Positions 5,005 to 5,076 of a stretch of 5,076 bases of DNA are shown here, one piece after another. Under the pieces are notes generated by a model. The model did not search any database. It saw only the letters and a list, made by a program, of their open reading frames with translations, and was not told where the DNA came from. Every line of letters begins with the position of its first letter. Position 1 is the first letter of the stretch. The position numbers were made by a program, and so were the translations under genes. The DNA comes from an uncultured Bacilli bacterium (GTDB taxonomy: Bacteria; Bacillota_I; Bacilli_A; RF39; UBA660). The stretch covers positions 1 to 5,076 of the forward strand of contig CALVVH010000065.1 in assembly GCA_944363805.1 (NCBI GenBank). Direction: 5' to 3'.

Positions 5005-5041
5005 GGTTTGTCAAACATAAGTGACAGAGTCACGACAAACC
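5005..5041. repeat. Nested inverted repeat, possible structured RNA or non-classical terminator
   Basis: GGTTTGTC (5005-5012) pairs perfectly with GACAAACC (5034-5041), and inside it GTGAC (5021-5025) pairs with GTCAC (5029-5033) around AGA. The two stems abut on the 3' side, and eight bases (AAACATAA) bulge on the 5' side. No U-run follows, so it is not a normal terminator for the gene ending at 4989. I do not recognise it as a known riboswitch or small RNA. Confidence 0.6.
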
Positions 5042-5048
5042 AACTATG

Positions 5049-5074
5049 GATTATTTTGACTTATCAAAATAATC
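5049..5074. repeat. Perfect 11-bp inverted repeat at the window edge
   Basis: GATTATTTTGA (5049-5059) and TCAAAATAATC (5064-5074) are exact inverted copies around the loop CTTA. It begins seven bases after the nested repeat at 5005-5041. It could be an operator dyad, part of a larger structured RNA, or a terminator whose U-run lies beyond the window. The sequence ends two bases later, so this cannot be decided. Confidence 0.6.
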
Positions 5075-5076
5075 AC

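Noticed and set aside
4991..5013. Perfect TTGACA on the minus strand near 5008-5013 as a promoter for a leftward gene
   Set aside because: At 17 bp the -10 position reads TTTTAC, a poor match, and it would fire into the transglutaminase-like gene where no minus-strand gene exists.
5005..5074. CRISPR repeats
   Set aside because: The two inverted repeats are different from each other and there is no repeat-spacer periodicity or cas gene in view.

Overview
The window is a compact, AT-rich stretch of bacterial chromosome in which every gene lies on the + strand. The character is that of a low-GC Firmicutes/Mycoplasmatota-type organism: extreme A/T preference at third codon positions, GGAGGTGA-type Shine-Dalgarno sites, TG-extended -10 boxes, hairpin plus U-run terminators, and an omega subunit and DUF2779 protein of Firmicutes/Mollicutes type. 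Tryptophan is written only as TGG, and the six genes stop at TAA (4) or TAG (2), so the standard code fits. A gut Bacilli lineage (RF39- or Erysipelotrichia-like) is my inference, not something the sequence proves.

Layout. (1) 1-444 is the 3' end of a DUF2779 gene, an RNase H-fold/DnaQ-like nuclease domain, cut by the window edge. (2) 524-727 is rpoZ, the RNA polymerase omega subunit, away from its usual gmk/priA neighbours. (3) 777-853 is tRNA-Ala(UGC) with encoded CCA. It has its own extended -10 promoter inside an inverted repeat and ends at a strong terminator (865-889). (4) 916-1629 encodes a one-component regulator: XRE helix-turn-helix, one membrane span and a cysteine-rich outer domain. 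Its terminator begins inside its stop codon. (5) 1704-2324 is a membrane-anchored thioredoxin-fold protein with CQWC and a second, C-terminal CIDC. (6) 2363-3148 is an unrecognised protein with a short membrane hairpin. Its ribosome binding site lies in the 3' arm of a terminator-like hairpin. (7) 3196-4989 is a membrane-anchored transglutaminase-like protein with a Cys-His-Asp triad and two Ig-like C-terminal domains. (8) 4990-5076 is non-coding and holds two strong inverted repeats of unknown role.

How the parts may work together (inference). Genes 4 to 7 form a same-strand cassette of four membrane proteins, three of which expose a domain outside the cell. Two of those outer domains carry non-catalytic cysteines (seven in the regulator, a pair in the transglutaminase-like protein), and the third is a thioredoxin-fold protein with two CXXC motifs. 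Low-GC Gram-positive bacteria usually avoid cysteine in exported proteins. The cassette is therefore a candidate envelope thiol/disulfide system in which a membrane-bound XRE regulator senses or depends on the redox state of its outer domain. This is the most interesting possibility in the window and is not proven by sequence alone.
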